Assembly (NCBI GenBank): GCA_016169945.1 | Contig: JADLSH010000382.1 | Coordinates: forward strand, 1,302,001-1,366,000 | Source of the DNA: Trachythela sp. YZ-2020 | Taxonomy: Eukaryota > Cnidaria > Anthozoa > Malacalcyonacea > Clavulariidae | Length of the DNA stretch: 64,000 nucleotides | Direction: 5' to 3' | Shown here: positions 1-11,525 of the stretch, piece by piece | Numbering within the stretch: position 1 is the first letter of the stretch | Layout of the letters: each line of letters begins with the position of its first letter | Position numbers and translations under genes: made by a program | The notes under the pieces: generated by a model | The model's database searches: none | Told to the model about the DNA's origin: nothing | The model's input: only the letters and a program-made list of their open reading frames with translations

Positions 1-2
1 TC

Positions 3-350
3 TTGTTTAAGTCACCAAGAGATAGGCAATAAATCTCTATGCCTGCAAGACAAATTCATCCTGGCAAAGTGGGAGAATTTATGAGGAGTTATGAAGACGC
101 TACGAGCTGTCCTCATGGGTATTTAATGTTGGATTTAAAACCAACAACGGATGATCAACAACGACTCAAAACAAATGTATTGCCAGGCGAGGCCTTAGTC
201 GAATATGTACGGAAACAGTCCTATCGTCAACCACCCCTTGCAAATGCAATGTATAACACCGAGCAGCGAATGCAAGAGATCATTAAAGCACCACAGCTTA
301 CCGCGGTTGAAAAAAGCAAGCTGTATTCTGACCAAATAATCGATTTCTAA
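3..350 (+). pseudogene. C-terminal piece of a virus-like / Polinton-like P-loop ATPase family protein
   Basis: Frame 3 reads through the window edge with one in-frame stop (TAA at 30-32), then stays open from the ATG at 39 to the stop at 348-350. The segment around the stop (LFKSPRDRQ before, ARQIHPGK after) and the later DATSCPHGYLMLDLKP look like the C-terminal half of an intron-less ATPase-like family that I associate with Polinton- or adintovirus-like elements in invertebrate genomes; the P-loop itself would lie left of the window. That family link is from memory and not tested. The stop at 30-32 suggests a decayed copy. The next small ORF follows after only 14 bases, a compact layout unlike the split host genes. 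Confidence 0.45.
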
Positions 351-364
351 CTTTTAAAAACAAG

Positions 365-757
365 ATGGATATACCAGTTCAACCTCCTCGAATTGTTGTA
401 ACCCCAGATATCGTTGAACCACCAACCGCTCCTGAACCTATGGAGATAACACAACCTGTGCCTGCTACTCCTAAACCTGGCTTTCCCACACCACCACCAA
501 CACAAGGAGAACGACTCAAACTCAAACACAACTTTTTCCACAAACGGGTAGACTCGGCTGATTGGAGACCTAACGATTTAGCAATGATGACTCCAGAGCA
601 ACGAGAAGGTTACGAACAAAGACTGCTTCACGAGAGACCAAAATATATTCCTATGAAAGCTGAGGATATTGCAAGATTATCACCCGAAGACAGACAAGAA
701 TATGAGAACTCTTTAAAGATACCTAAACGATATGCCCTGAGGAGCAGACCTTACTAA
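365..757 (+). CDS. Small proline-rich ORF next to the ATPase-like fragment
   Basis: A 130-residue open frame, intron-less. Residues about 3-50 are proline-rich and low complexity. The second half is charged and contains two similar short blocks (MTPEQREGYEQRL and LSPEDRQEYENSL), suggesting an internal duplication of a helical segment. It ends in a basic tail. I recognise no domain. It starts 14 bases after the preceding stop and is followed by an AATAAA at 779-784, so it may be the last gene of the same mobile or viral-type element. It could be non-functional like its neighbour. Confidence 0.4.
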   Translation: MDIPVQPPRIVVTPDIVEPPTAPEPMEITQPVPATPKPGFPTPPPTQGERLKLKHNFFHKRVDSADWRPNDLAMMTPEQREGYEQRLLHERPKYIPMKAEDIARLSPEDRQEYENSLKIPKRYALRSRPY

Positions 758-1556
758 CGCTGTAAAAGAAATTTTAAGCAATAAATATGTTTTAAAATGA
801 ATTCTGTGTGTGTACATTGTACAATATTTTCCCGTCCTATAATTATATGTTCTCAATTTATTCAATTCGTCGTTAACGATTTACAAATGACTTACAAAAC
901 CTACGCATAGAATTGCGTTTACATACAATGTTTGTATATGCTCGTACATCTCGCTTAAAAATCACTGCTTTTCATCCTATGCTACATCTAAAACGCTTGA
1001 AACTTTGTAAGTTTTAAATCCCTTTAACATTCGCTTGGCAAACATATATTTGTAAGACCTTAGCTATGGCGATTAAACTTTAAGATCTTCTCGTTTTAGA
1101 AAGCTACATCTCTGCTTGTTATTACTTCGCATAAGGCAATGAATAGCAATGTTGTACTAATATCAGGTATATGAATGTGGGAATGGAAAGGGCTGTGCAA
1201 AGAAGATTGAATACCGTAAATCCTGTATTAAGCACCCTCCTAAAATAAGCCCCCATCTGATATATAAGCCCCCTTTGGAAAGGAACAAATTTAGTAAGCC
1301 ACCCTTCATATTAATCCCCCCGCCGCCCCTTCTACCTTCACAGGAGAGAAAATCATGTATAAAGATGAGTTCTATTAATTTCCATGTTTATGTTACCAAG
1401 TTAATTAATTTAGCCAGTCACAAGTTAAAATGGTAAATCACATACTTGTTTAAATAAATCAAATGTAAAAGATACACTATATAGTGCAATTTGAATCCTG
1501 AGTTCAACGTGTTTGAATAAGGTTCTTGTACTTTAACGTGCCGTGCCAGTGTGGGT
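758..1556. other. No gene seen
   Basis: AT-rich sequence with many stops in all frames. An AATAAA lies at 779-784. A short C-rich stretch lies around 1235-1335. Nothing else is supported. Confidence 0.6.
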
Positions 1557-1673
1557 AGAGTATAGCAAATACGGCGGTTGACTGTTGTGCAAAACTTCCC
1601 GAAAAATACAATGAGAACATGTATTTTTCAGGTAGTTTTACACAACAGTCAACCGCCGTATTTCTTATACTTT
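1557..1673. repeat. Short foldback element (MITE-like hairpin)
   Basis: About 50-bp inverted arms with few mismatches (left arm contains AAATACGGCGGTTGACTG, right arm its complement) around a loop of roughly a dozen bases. This fits a deletion derivative or MITE. No clear target duplication was identified. Confidence 0.75.
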
Positions 1674-1720
1674 ATAATACATGATAGCACAGAACCATAC
1701 ATATTAACCAAATGAACAAG

Positions 1721-1762
1721 GAGCGGGCTGGGAGCGGGCTGGGAATTGGAGCGGGCTGGGAA
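1721..1762. repeat. Short GAGCGGGCTGG tandem repeat
   Basis: Three near-copies of GGAGCGGGCTGGG in about 40 bases. Low-complexity sequence with no other context. Confidence 0.6.
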
Positions 1763-2274
1763 AATTAGGGAGCGCACGCACGTGCGGAATGATAAATGCG
1801 GGAATATCGAAACAGAAATTATTCTGTGGAAACGCTTGCTGAATTTTTTTTCTTGCAAAATTGGCGATCCTTAAAAATCTGGCTGAAATATAGTCCATCC
1901 ATACATAAAACGATACATTTTCGTGTTTTCCTTCTTAGCTTGGTATATTTTAATAGTTATTGCTGAAATATGATCCATATTAATCGAAATATGAAATGTT
2001 GAATTTTGTATTGTCCTCAGTCTCATTGGCCGACAACACCGAAAAATGCACTCAAAATGCGAAGATTCAATGACTCCAGTGATAGTGATAGTGATGTCGA
2101 TATCGTTAATGTGTCATTCAGTATGTAGTATGAGTATGTTTTTGACTATGAATATATATGATTACACTACTGGCAGAACCTCTGTTATTTAATGTGTATA
2201 GTCCTTTTGTTGAGCCACTGGATGCATGCTGTTTATGCATACGAGCCTTGCATGACTAATAAGTTGTCTTATTA

Positions 2275-2897
2275 TATGGCTTTATGAAATCCGCGGTTCT
2301 GATTGTCTAGCGAGCGGTCCGATAAAAGCCGTATCCGGACAGTGGTCCGGATAACTAGTTATCCGGACCGGTGTCCCGATTAAAAAATTAAAAATTTTAA
2401 ATTAAATTTTAAAAATTTAAAACAGAAATATTTAAAAATATTTTTTTTAAATATTTTAAAAATTTAAAAAAATTTTTAAACATTTTTTAAAAATTTTTAA
2501 AATTTAAAATTTTTAAAATTTAAAATTTTAAAAATTTGCAATTAATAAAACAAAAAAAAACAATGCCCATCGTTATGGAAGCCAAAGTGCCAAGCTGGCA
2601 AACAACCGTCGTTGTTCGATAAAAGTAACAGAATAGCTAATGAGGAAGCCATTTCATGTCTCAACATGAAAGGTGGCGAAAAATTCTTGTTTATGCCTTA
2701 ATTAATTTAAGAATCAAACTCAAGAGCCATTTAATAAACAGTTTATTGACCTCGCTTGTTCGGTCTGTACAGTGAAATATCGGACCTCTGTTTTTTAGTA
2801 CGGAACGCGCTCGCTGCGCTCGCTTGGTCCGTACTAAAAAACCTCGGTCCGATATTTCACTGTACAGACCTCACGCTCGGTCAATAACCTATTAATA
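2275..2897. repeat. Interspersed repeat, copy 1, with terminal palindrome
   Basis: Shares sequence with 3775-4293: the same start (ATGGCTTTATGAAATCCGC), the GGTCCGGATAA block, an AT-rich middle (about 2380-2540, longer here), an internal stretch ending in the codons ISCLNMKGGEKFLFMP, and a palindrome at 2762-2870. The palindrome arms are TCTGTACAGTGAAATATCGG and its complement around a GCGCTCGCTGCGCTCGC centre. It looks like a transposable repeat without its own full-length gene. Confidence 0.7.
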
Positions 2898-3302
2898 TAG
2901 ACACGACATCAAACTTCTTAAACATGTTTAAACATCTGAAGTTCGAATACAACACGCTTATAAAATGCAAGCTGTTTACACATTTGCATTTAAATATTTA
3001 GGACGGAAAACGATCAAAACGCTTCTTTGTGGAAGCGGAGTTGTTCAGTTAAAACCAGCCAAAAAAACGTTTTCAAAAAAACCCAGATATATGTGGAGAA
3101 GGCGCGATGGAGAAACTAGGCGGGCGCGAGCGTGAAACAGGAGTAAAATAACGGCAGGTCAACGAACAAATGCCTCTTCTTCGGCCACTTTTTAGCCTCA
3201 CCGGTCATTTTGATCGGTTACATTTGCATTTTCCTCACTGAACGGCATATGGTATGATATGATATGGCATGTTATGTGTGGTATGCTATGCTATGCTATT
3301 CT

Positions 3303-3344
3303 ATGGTATGGTATGGTATGGTATGGTATGGTATGGTATGGTAT
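3303..3344. repeat. (TATGG)n microsatellite
   Basis: About eight perfect TATGG units preceded by degenerate TATGC/TATGA units from 3249. It makes a small spurious ORF. Confidence 0.85.
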
Positions 3345-3774
3345 AAAAATTATTTCCTGACGAGTGGGCAATTTCTGCACTGTAACCTCAAGTTGTGTAC
3401 GACAAAAACATTGTTTGTTCTTCTGCAAAACGTAAATACTTGCCACTTGCAGTTGCATGAAAGGTTTCGATTTTTATAATATTAAACTAAAGGCCATGTT
3501 ACACGAGGCAAATTCCGTCGATTTTCCCCCCGGTAAGTTCATGAAAGAAATGACTGAGATTGAGAAATAACACAAAAGCGAGAAGCAGTCCACGCTGACT
3601 AATTTACTATTAATTTACCTGGTTGACTGTTTTACTTGATTTATACTAACGTCTTGAGCGTTGAAAACATGAAACAATAAAAGCGATGTTTCGAAACAAA
3701 TTTGTTATTTTTTGTTTCACCGTAACAAAACCCAAAAGTTACGTAAGTGTACGCATATTAAGTAATAAAATCGT

Positions 3775-4293
3775 TTATTATATGGCTTTATGAAATCCGC
3801 GGTTCTGATTGGCTTGCGAGCGGTCCGACAAAAGCCGTATCCAGACCGTGGTCCGGATAATTACTTATCCGGACCGGTGTCCCTGATTAAAAAATTAAAA
3901 ATTGAAAATTTAAATGTAAATTTTAAAAATTTGCTTAATAAAACAAACAAAAAACAATGCCCATCGTTATGGAAACCAAAATGCCAAACTGACAAACAAC
4001 CGTCGTTGTTCGAAAAAAGTAACAGAATAGCTAATGAGGAAGCCATTTCATGTCTCAACATGAAAGGTGGCGAAAAATTCTTGTTTATGCCTTAATTAAT
4101 TTAAGAATCAAGCTCAAGAGCCATATAATAAACAGTTTATTGACCTCGCTTGTTCGGTCTGTACAGTGAAATATCGGACCTCTGTTTTTTAGTACGGACC
4201 GCGCTCGCTGCGCTCGCTTGGTCCGTACTAAAAAACCTCGGTCCGATATTTCACTGTACAGACCTCACGCTCGGTCAATAACCTATTAATATC
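3775..4293. repeat. Interspersed repeat, copy 2, with terminal palindrome
   Basis: Second copy of the repeat at 2275-2897, shorter in its AT-rich middle. The palindrome is at 4157-4264. An open stretch at 3790-4095 ends with a peptide nearly the same as in copy 1 (CPSLWKPKC, then ISCLNMKGGEKFLFMP). Relative to the 12.0-12.3 kb paralogous segment, this copy lies inside an insertion spanning about 3250-4545. Confidence 0.7.
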
Positions 4294-4736
4294 GCTCATT
4301 AGTAGTGATCTTTTTTTAGTATTTGCTGTATTCTACATTTTTACTCATTTTAATAATGACCGGTCAAAAAACAGAGTTTGACCGAGCTAAAATCAAATTG
4401 ACCGGTCATTTTGACAGGCGACCTACCGACCGTTATTTTTAGCCCTGGTGAAATTTACGGACGATCTGATGCGCTAGAAGGCCTAGGCTATTTTGACATG
4501 ACATTCGAAAAACTAAATGTCAATCACATTCATTTACATTGTATACAAAGTGTGTTTGACCTGTTTATGTCTTACTCATAGAAGGGCAAAAATGGTTCTT
4601 AGAAGGGCCAATTTGCGAATTGTGCTGGGCACTCTACTCCCCATGCAGGCTTCTCACGCACGTGAAGGTCGGGACCTACAGTACTGCCTAGAAGTAACTT
4701 AACACAAATACGCGGTTAACCGCGGGTCACACGCGG

Positions 4737-4852
4737 TTTGACCGCAGGCGCCCCGCGGTCTGCCCGGAGGCCGCCCGCGGTCTGCCCGGAGGTTGCCCGC
4801 GGTCTCCCCGGGGGCTGCACGCGGGTCGCCCGCGGTTGTGTGGGCGTATTGA
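4737..4852. repeat. GC-rich subterminal tandem repeat, left end of transposon
   Basis: Degenerate units around CCGCGGTCTGCCCGGAGG repeated about five times just inside the left inverted repeat of the 4679-7202 element. Subterminal repeats of this kind are known transposase-binding regions in several DNA transposon families; the role here is inferred. Confidence 0.6.
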
Positions 4853-7019
4853 GGTTTGACCGTAACTCACGACGGAACACGAAAACAGTACGACTTGCGA
4901 ACTCGGAATTTTACGTGGGCAAATTAGTATTTAGAAATCAGAATATCACACGATATAATTTGCCAGTTTAATTTCCAACTTTGTCATTGGCGTTACAATT
5001 TCATGTATATTGCAACCAGCCTAAAAATTTAGTAAATGGTCGTATTTGTTTATAAAGCTTAATAGTGTGTTTTGACGAAGCAAGTCTTTTAACGTAGCTA
5101 ACGTATTGCACAATTTTACCACACAAATCGCTTATTGAACACAAACACAAAAACTCAAAGCAAATCTCCCAATAACTAGTCTGTAAATTTGGTAAAAAAA
5201 ATTCTGGAATGCTGTCTGGGTCAATGGATACTGTTTGGCAAAGTTCTGATATAGACGGACATGCAAAAGTAATGCAGCTTGTTTCACAATGCAATGTAAA
5301 CTGACTCTTGAAGAAATAATTCTTACAATATTGACATATACCTGTTATGTAGAGAGTCAATTAAAATATTTGTAAATAGACTGACAGACAATATTATGTT
5401 TGTTTGAGTGAACAAGCGTAGTAGCGGCGTATATATATATATGATTGAGTACGTATCTCAGTCGTTTACTGTAATTTGTATATCTTGAAAATGCGAGGTA
5501 GATACTGTATATAGTATTGCAGACGATGACATATGGTAGTTCTATAAACACTGCTAAGAATGGCTGCCGCACGTAATACAAATACGGAAGTTGTTATTCG
5601 GGCATAGTTAAATTCTCTATTAACTATGACTCGGGTTAGCGTATACGTAGCGTAAGGATATATAATTGTGAGTATTGTCTATCTCCATATGATATGTTCT
5701 ATATATCACTGCGAGTTACAATTCAGAGTAATCAGCTTTTAACTTTTGAAGCGATGATGTCATATACAATAACACATATCTTTTCCAGAGGCTAGTCCCC
5801 AATGGGAAAGACTCGTTGAAGAAATTCTAGTCCCCAATGCAGAGATATTCGATCCATAAATCTCTCAGTGATATACTGATGCGTTCCGAATAAATACAAA
5901 CTTAAAGCTACAGTATCTATTCACCGGCGTTGCCCGGCCCGTTAATGAGTATTTTGGTATTTCCGGGACGTGGGATGAGAACTTGTAAACAGTATGCAGA
6001 TTACAAAACCAAAATTTGTCAGTATAATTGAAAGAACATGCACGGTGTATTTTTCAACGGGATTTGCTAGCAAAATCAAAGCAAACATTGTGCGGGAAAG
6101 CTTTATATAAGCGAAGTGAGAGATCTGAGATTGAGACCCGAGTTTGATACAGGCTTTTCTTAATACAAGAAAGATTATTGATGGATTTGATACACATTGG
6201 ACACACTAGAGTAAGTAAATAGAAATATTTATATATTTGACTACCATAACAAATCTGTGAGGTCAAATAATCTTAGCTAAATCCATCATTTAACTATTAT
6301 CGTATGTTATGTGTATAACTTTGGGAGTTTGTGTCGCATAAGCCCAGCTCTCTGTTACATATACACGTAACTACAATACACAGAAAGATGCGACAAAATC
6401 TGACTTGCAAACGTAAAGGTATGCGCTTACAATAATAGTTAAATATTTTTTATAAATTAATGCGTTGTTGACTTCGGAATTTGCTGCATGCTATATAAAC
6501 CCTTTTCTAGAGGCTTTTAAACTGATACGCGTATGACAATAAGTTACTAGGTTTATTTACGCATGTAAAATTATTCACAAGTTGTTGGCTTAACAAGCTC
6601 GTATAATCGGTAGCAAGCCTGTCGACAACGTGTAACAAGCTTGTCATTTTATCAACCGTTGCGTCATATTTTATAGCAAAGTAGAATTAATATAGTAGAG
6701 CGATTGAATAGATTTATAAAAGTGTCGCTTATCACATTACGGTTTCTTGTTTACTAACACGCAAATATCATGCGGCAAACCCGTAGGGTTTGTATTGGTG
6801 ACACATTTGTTTATCTGAGTTTATATGAGTTTAACACCTCATTCTGTTTATATTCATAATATAAATTCATATTAGTTGTGTACTGTATGTTATACAGTTT
6901 ATTAGAGAAGGTAGTAATTTAGTAAACAAATTAATCCATATATGAACAAGTCCGTTTGCCGCATAATAACAGTTGTATCGGAAACCGTCGGAACACGACG
7001 CAGTGGTTTGTCTGTTTGA

Positions 7020-7172
7020 CATGTGATTACCGCACGAACCGCAACCGCAAACTGCACGCACGGCACCCGCTAACCGCACGCATAGCACCCGCTAACCGCA
7101 CGCAAAGCACCCGCTAACCGCACGCACCGCACCCGCTAACCGCACGAACCGCAACCGAACCGCAACCGAACC
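7020..7172. repeat. GC-rich subterminal tandem repeat, right end of transposon
   Basis: Roughly 21-bp units CACCCGCTAACCGCACGC plus variants, about five copies, then AACCGCAACCG units, just inside the right inverted repeat of the 4679-7202 element. It mirrors the left-end array in GC content and CCGC motifs. Confidence 0.7.
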
Positions 7173-7202
7173 GCAGTGTTAACTTACTTCTAGGCAGTAC
7201 TG

Positions 7203-7890
7203 TACCGTAGGCTAGAGAAGGCCTTTATCATTGCACTTCCCTTTGAGAGATGTCAAACAGGAAAATAGAACCAAACAAAACTTACCAATACAAGTGTCTT
7301 TACCATCTCCTGACAAGCCCGGACTACACGTGCAAGTATATGATCCAGGGTTGTTAATGCACGTGGCATTTTCGTGACATGTGGTTGCATTTTCACACTC
7401 ATCGATATCTAAGAATAGATTTGAGAATTTAGCACAACAAAAACACTACTTCAGATATTCATCACGGACACTGTCACTAGGTTCATTTTTACAACCTTTT
7501 TCTCTGTAAACTACGAGCGGTGAGTGCTTTAGTGATTGTGTCAAAAACTTACTCTAATCAAATTCATGAATAATTACTGAAGTATTGACTCAATCAAAAC
7601 ACCCCATTCACATCATATATACACCTTTGTAGATCCGAATAAAGATCCACTTTTAGGTAAGCTGATCTTAAACAAAAGGTCAGAATATTGATTGGTTAAA
7701 TCAGCTTAAATACCCATATAGTACTTGGTAGTATGAAATTGTTTTCAGAACTCTAGTTTGTACGTAAAAGACATTGTTGGTACTGTTGTTATACTGTATT
7801 TGCCTAATGTGTGCTATTGAGACTCTTTTGTGACGTTCAATGTAACAGACTAGTTTGGATAAATCAGTTAAATAAAATGTATAATATGAT
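7203..7890. repeat. Duplicated exon-intron segment (copy A)
   Basis: Near-identical to 12270-12795 plus 13135-13280. Further matching pieces of copy A lie at about 3120-3250 and 4545-4678, split apart by insertions. The segment carries the EGF exon 7286-7408 and intron sequence. A poly-G run lies at 7891-7901, just past it. Confidence 0.75.
7286..7408 (-). CDS. Calcium-binding EGF exon (last seen of the array)
   Basis: 41 codons flanked by AG (7410-7409) and GT (7285-7284), both phase 1. It begins DIDEC after completing a GAC codon and has the EGF-CA pattern (D-x-D/N-E-C, six cysteines, CHENATC, GSYTCTC, GLSGDG). Nearly identical to the exon at 12353-12475, including flanking intron, so it is the product of an internal duplication. 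EGF-CA modules act extracellularly in adhesion or receptor proteins. The following exon of this copy is not visible; the intron is interrupted by the 4679-7202 transposon and the 3.2-4.5 kb repeat block. Confidence 0.85.
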
Positions 7891-8107
7891 GGGGGGGGGG
7901 GCGGGACACCCTGTATAAGGCGATTTAATTCGTCCGAATTTCTCATACGATCTTTTTTGAACAAATGTCATTTGGTAAACGTGCTCCCAAAAAAATACCA
8001 ATTGGCCAATACCACAGACATATTGTTAATAAATGTTGCGTATCAATTAGTCACCTAAGTCAAGAGAAACAGATCGGAAGAATTCGCATTCATATTAATG
8101 AACATAC

Positions 8108-8227
8108 CTTCACAAAATGTTCCATTTCCATTATATCCATTGTTGCATGTACACGTGAAGTTGGCAAGAGAATTTACACATGTAGACTGTTCATGACAGA
8201 ATGTACCAATACAACATTCATCTTCAT
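8108..8227 (-). CDS. Calcium-binding EGF exon
   Basis: 40 codons, phase 1 at both ends, acceptor AG at 8229-8228 and donor GTATGT at 8107. Reads DEDECC...CHEQSTC...FTCTCNNGYNGNGTFCEG, a complete six-cysteine EGF-CA. It follows the second propeller and corresponds to the exon at 13478-13597 of the other module copy (both have the unusual ECC at the first cysteine). Extracellular module of the minus-strand gene. Confidence 0.85.
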
Positions 8228-8940
8228 CTATTAACACAAAATACACAGTTAACCACTTCATACACAGTGTCATTGATGTATCTCACTTTCCGGAACTATG
8301 CTTATAATTAAAATTAGCGGGAACAATAAAAGCAACTAAAGCAACTAATTAAACAGAAATTGGCTTACCAACAAATGTGAAACATCGCAAATTCAATGAA
8401 ATTACAATTAACAATATCTGAACTAGTTTATTACATGCTATGTCACAGCGGCCGTGAATCTTTAACGGTAAATCTCATTATCTTTCAATTACTCTAATTG
8501 CAGGACAATCATGGCTGTATATTTTCATCTTCTTTTAGTTTTCAAAGCACTGATAGCAAGCCAGTATGTTTTCTGAACAAACGTACTTGTTTCTGTTTAC
8601 TGTATATGTCTACTGACTCTGCCTCCTTCATATCTACACGTCTACCTCTCTTCACTTTACTTTGCATAATATATCAACAATACATCCATCACTTGAGAGT
8701 ATACAGTATTCAAAAGGGGTAACATTCGTCTATGTCGACGTCAAACCTGAATTATTCGACGAGATTAACACTTAAAAGCAAGGGGCACTTAGCAGTATTT
8801 TTGTGAACAATACCAAACGAGTTTATCTACCTATGTGCCCTGGCCTGGCAATGGGTTAACCAAGTTAGGCAAGCTTGCAATTATCATTTTCTACGCTATA
8901 ATCAATTTTATTCATCCAGGAGACGAGCCTTAATACTTAC

Positions 8941-9314
8941 CAAATGCAACTTCAATTCCACTCGTCCCACTAGGAACACTGATACTTCCCATCTGCTCCC
9001 ATGTGGTTTTCTTATATTTATAGATTATTTCATTTGAAACAACCAGAACAAATAAGTAAAGTTCATCATGAGCTATTTCAATTGTGCCATCATAAGTAAT
9101 ATTCAAGTCTGTTGTGTCACTACTGTAGGAGGTACTCATGACTTCATGTTTGTTGTTAACAGCGTCATAGTTCACCCAATAGACTGCATCATTATCAGCA
9201 TCGACAGACACATCCTGAGGAAAGTCACCCGCTGCTTTGATTACATCCAACGTTCCCGTCTCAATGTTGTAGCGCACTATATTGTCACCACTTGTTTTGA
9301 CAATTATCAGGTAA
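8941..9314 (-). CDS. Propeller 2, second-half exon (LDL-receptor class B type)
   Basis: 374 bases, acceptor AG at 9316-9315, donor GTAAGT at 8940. It finishes a split codon from exon 10380-10770 and ends in phase 1, so it splices to the EGF exon at 8227. The residues include DVSVDADNDAVYWVNYD, a YWTD-like blade, and spaced hydrophobic beta-strand patterns. With the preceding exon it makes about 255 residues, the length of a six-bladed propeller. It corresponds to 14624-15006 (which has VVYWTNY at the same place). Confidence 0.78.
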
Positions 9315-10379
9315 CTAAAAGAGAAAATATACAAAGAAATATGTCACAAATCAGTGTCAGAAACATTCGACGTTTTGAACGGGAATTAAACTCGAACCTT
9401 CCGCATCTTTGTCTTTTGATTTAATGTGTTCTTGGTAAACACTGATCATGAAGACTAGAATGGGGATATCAAGGAATATACGCAAATTTAAAGAGGGCGC
9501 GTAGAATGTTAAGCTGTTCTTTTCCACTTGGGCGTAATCATTAACGTTCTTTCCAAAGATATCAGCATTTCATATATTTTTATTAAAGAATAGAGGCAAC
9601 CGAGGGCGATCAGCGGCTAAATGATTCCAGTCTGTTGCTCCGCTCATTGAGCTACAGTATCACGAGGAAATTGGCGACGAGTCTCTCTTCAATTCAAATT
9701 TAAAATATGTTATGATGCATTAAAGGTACACCAGTAAATATGGATTTGTCAGGTTTATGCTGAATATTAATGTCATGTGGTCTCATATTTTCCAGATAGC
9801 AAGAAAATCGGCCTGACAAATTGTAATTTATGTTTCTTTAAATTTGCAACTTTATTGTGAAAGTTCGGTTTGTTTGAACATTTCTGTTTTAAAATATTTA
9901 ATATGATTGCGTTATGCTCTCTAAAGGCCTGTCCATACGATCCGATTTGTCGGATCCGTTTCTCCTCTTGACGTATGTGATTTACTGGATTTGCTGACAA
10001 GGATGAGGCTATTTTCTCATAGATGGCGAAAAGTGTAGTTGTTGCTGTATTGTGTGAAATCACATACGTCAGGAGGAGAATCGGATCGTGTGAACAGGCT
10101 TTTATAAACTACAGTATAACAGGATGTAATTCTTCCTGCATGATGAAGTAGTACGTTCTTCTGCTTTGAAAATAGATTATCAAACCTGAAATTGTCGGAC
10201 TTGGAAGTCGATTAAAATGTAAAACCTTTCAAATTCGTGCATAATCCGTGACTTAAAAATGATTGCACGCTGTCAGTTAATAGCTTGTAAACAAATTTTG
10301 CTAATATTAATATATATATGAATATAGATAAAATTATATCTATTTTTTCTGCATATACTGTAGGTTAGAATGAACTTAC
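9315..10379. other. Intron between the two propeller-2 exons
   Basis: Phase-2 intron. It contains a small foldback element at about 9924-10101 and otherwise AT-rich sequence with no supported gene. Confidence 0.7.
9924..10101. repeat. Small TIR element (MITE)
   Basis: Imperfect inverted arms of about 40-55 bp begin AGGCCTGT(C/T)CA and include GATCCGAT and CTGACGTATGTGATT-type blocks, around a loop of roughly 90 bases. No coding potential. The target duplication is not clear. Confidence 0.65.
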
Positions 10380-10770
10380 TTATTTTCGCTGTCCATGTCG
10401 ATATCTTTGACACCAGAAACAACCACCAAATCATCAACTTCAATATTTTGCAAGTTCATCATATTAAACATGTAAACGGTGTCAGTTGCTCCATATATGT
10501 AATAGATGATATTATTTCTTCCATCGACTGTGAATCTTTCAACTATTTTTACTTCTGCTATTCGTCTTAAATCTGAACCGTCTTGTTCGATGCTATAGAA
10601 GTTGCCCGATGAGTCGTCGTAGTAGAACAATCGTCGAGAGAAAGGATCGTAGTTCATATCTTTTGCTCCTCCGCTACCAAGACTTGCAGCAGTTGTTACG
10701 TTATCAATAGTTACTTGGTATTTTATCACACTTGTGCCATAGGAGACAATTACAGGGATATTACACACAT
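10380..10770 (-). CDS. Propeller 2, first-half exon (LDL-receptor class B type)
   Basis: 391 bases, acceptor AG at 10772-10771, donor GTAAGT at 10379. Enters in phase 1 and leaves in phase 2, matching its partner at 9314. Blade-like segments such as NYDPFSRRLFYYDDSSGNFYSIEQDGSDL and IIYYIYGATDTVYMFNM follow the YWTD repeat spacing. It starts with D-V-C, a cysteine shared with the D-L-K-C start of the sister exon at 17364, perhaps a domain-bracketing disulphide. Extracellular; ligand unknown. Confidence 0.75.
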
Positions 10771-11525
10771 CTAAAATGAGAAATACCTATTAGTTATGTG
10801 GCTAAGCATTGCTTTATAATGACAGATTAAAATAGTTTGGTTGGGAGATGTGAAAAGTTTTAAGAAACTACTGTTTTGACAACGTCCAAATCATCTTAGC
10901 TTCAAATATGACAGACATTTTAGCACTGATGCAAATTTTACCATCATCTACACTAAAGGACTGTTTGTACATAGTTGGGCTACCCAGGTAAGTGAGACCG
11001 GTGCCTTAACGGCAATAATTTTGGTTTATCTGCATATGAAAAAAATAAAATCCTGCTAGCTGCATGAGACAAGTTAGCAGTTTTAACTACCAGTAACATC
11101 CAGTAGCTACCAGCAGCATCCATTTGTGCTTTCATTCGGATGAGTGGCACGCCCAGTTATATATATTGGTCATGATATATGATGAGACATTCTCAAGAGG
11201 TGATCTAGTCCAAGGACTATTACATTTTAATCAAGGCCTAAGACTGGAAAAGACTTTAAGTTCTCACATTTGGTTGCAGTCTTTGGCTTCACCTAAAACA
11301 GGAACCAACTGCTTGGATTTCAAATCCGATCAGCTCCAATATTTGGAATGAAATGTTACATTTTTTATGTAAGATCTTTGTAACCAATTAGCACAGCTGT
11401 CAATAAGGAACAAACACGATTTTGTTATAAAAACAACTGTGTTTAAATCTCGCGTAGAGAGATGGATACTTAATATGTATAGTATAATGTATTCGAACCA
11501 GAATTATATTAACAAATAGACTGAC

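Larger units (their letters stand above)
4679..7202. mobile_element. 2.5-kb TIR DNA transposon with TA target duplication, non-autonomous
   Basis: Left end CAGTACTGCCTAGAAGTAA and right end its complement (one base gap apart from identical) face each other. The element is flanked by TA at 4677-4678 and 7203-7204. The paralogous segment at 12261-12280 reads straight through the single TA, so the empty site is preserved in this window. TA duplication and CAGT-type ends fit the Tc1/mariner-like group. The interior has no recognisable transposase; ORFs such as 5001-5360 on minus have no family signature. Confidence 0.85.

Noticed and set aside
5001..5360. 119-codon minus-strand ORF inside the TA-flanked transposon
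   Set aside because: No transposase motifs and no splice context; treated as chance.
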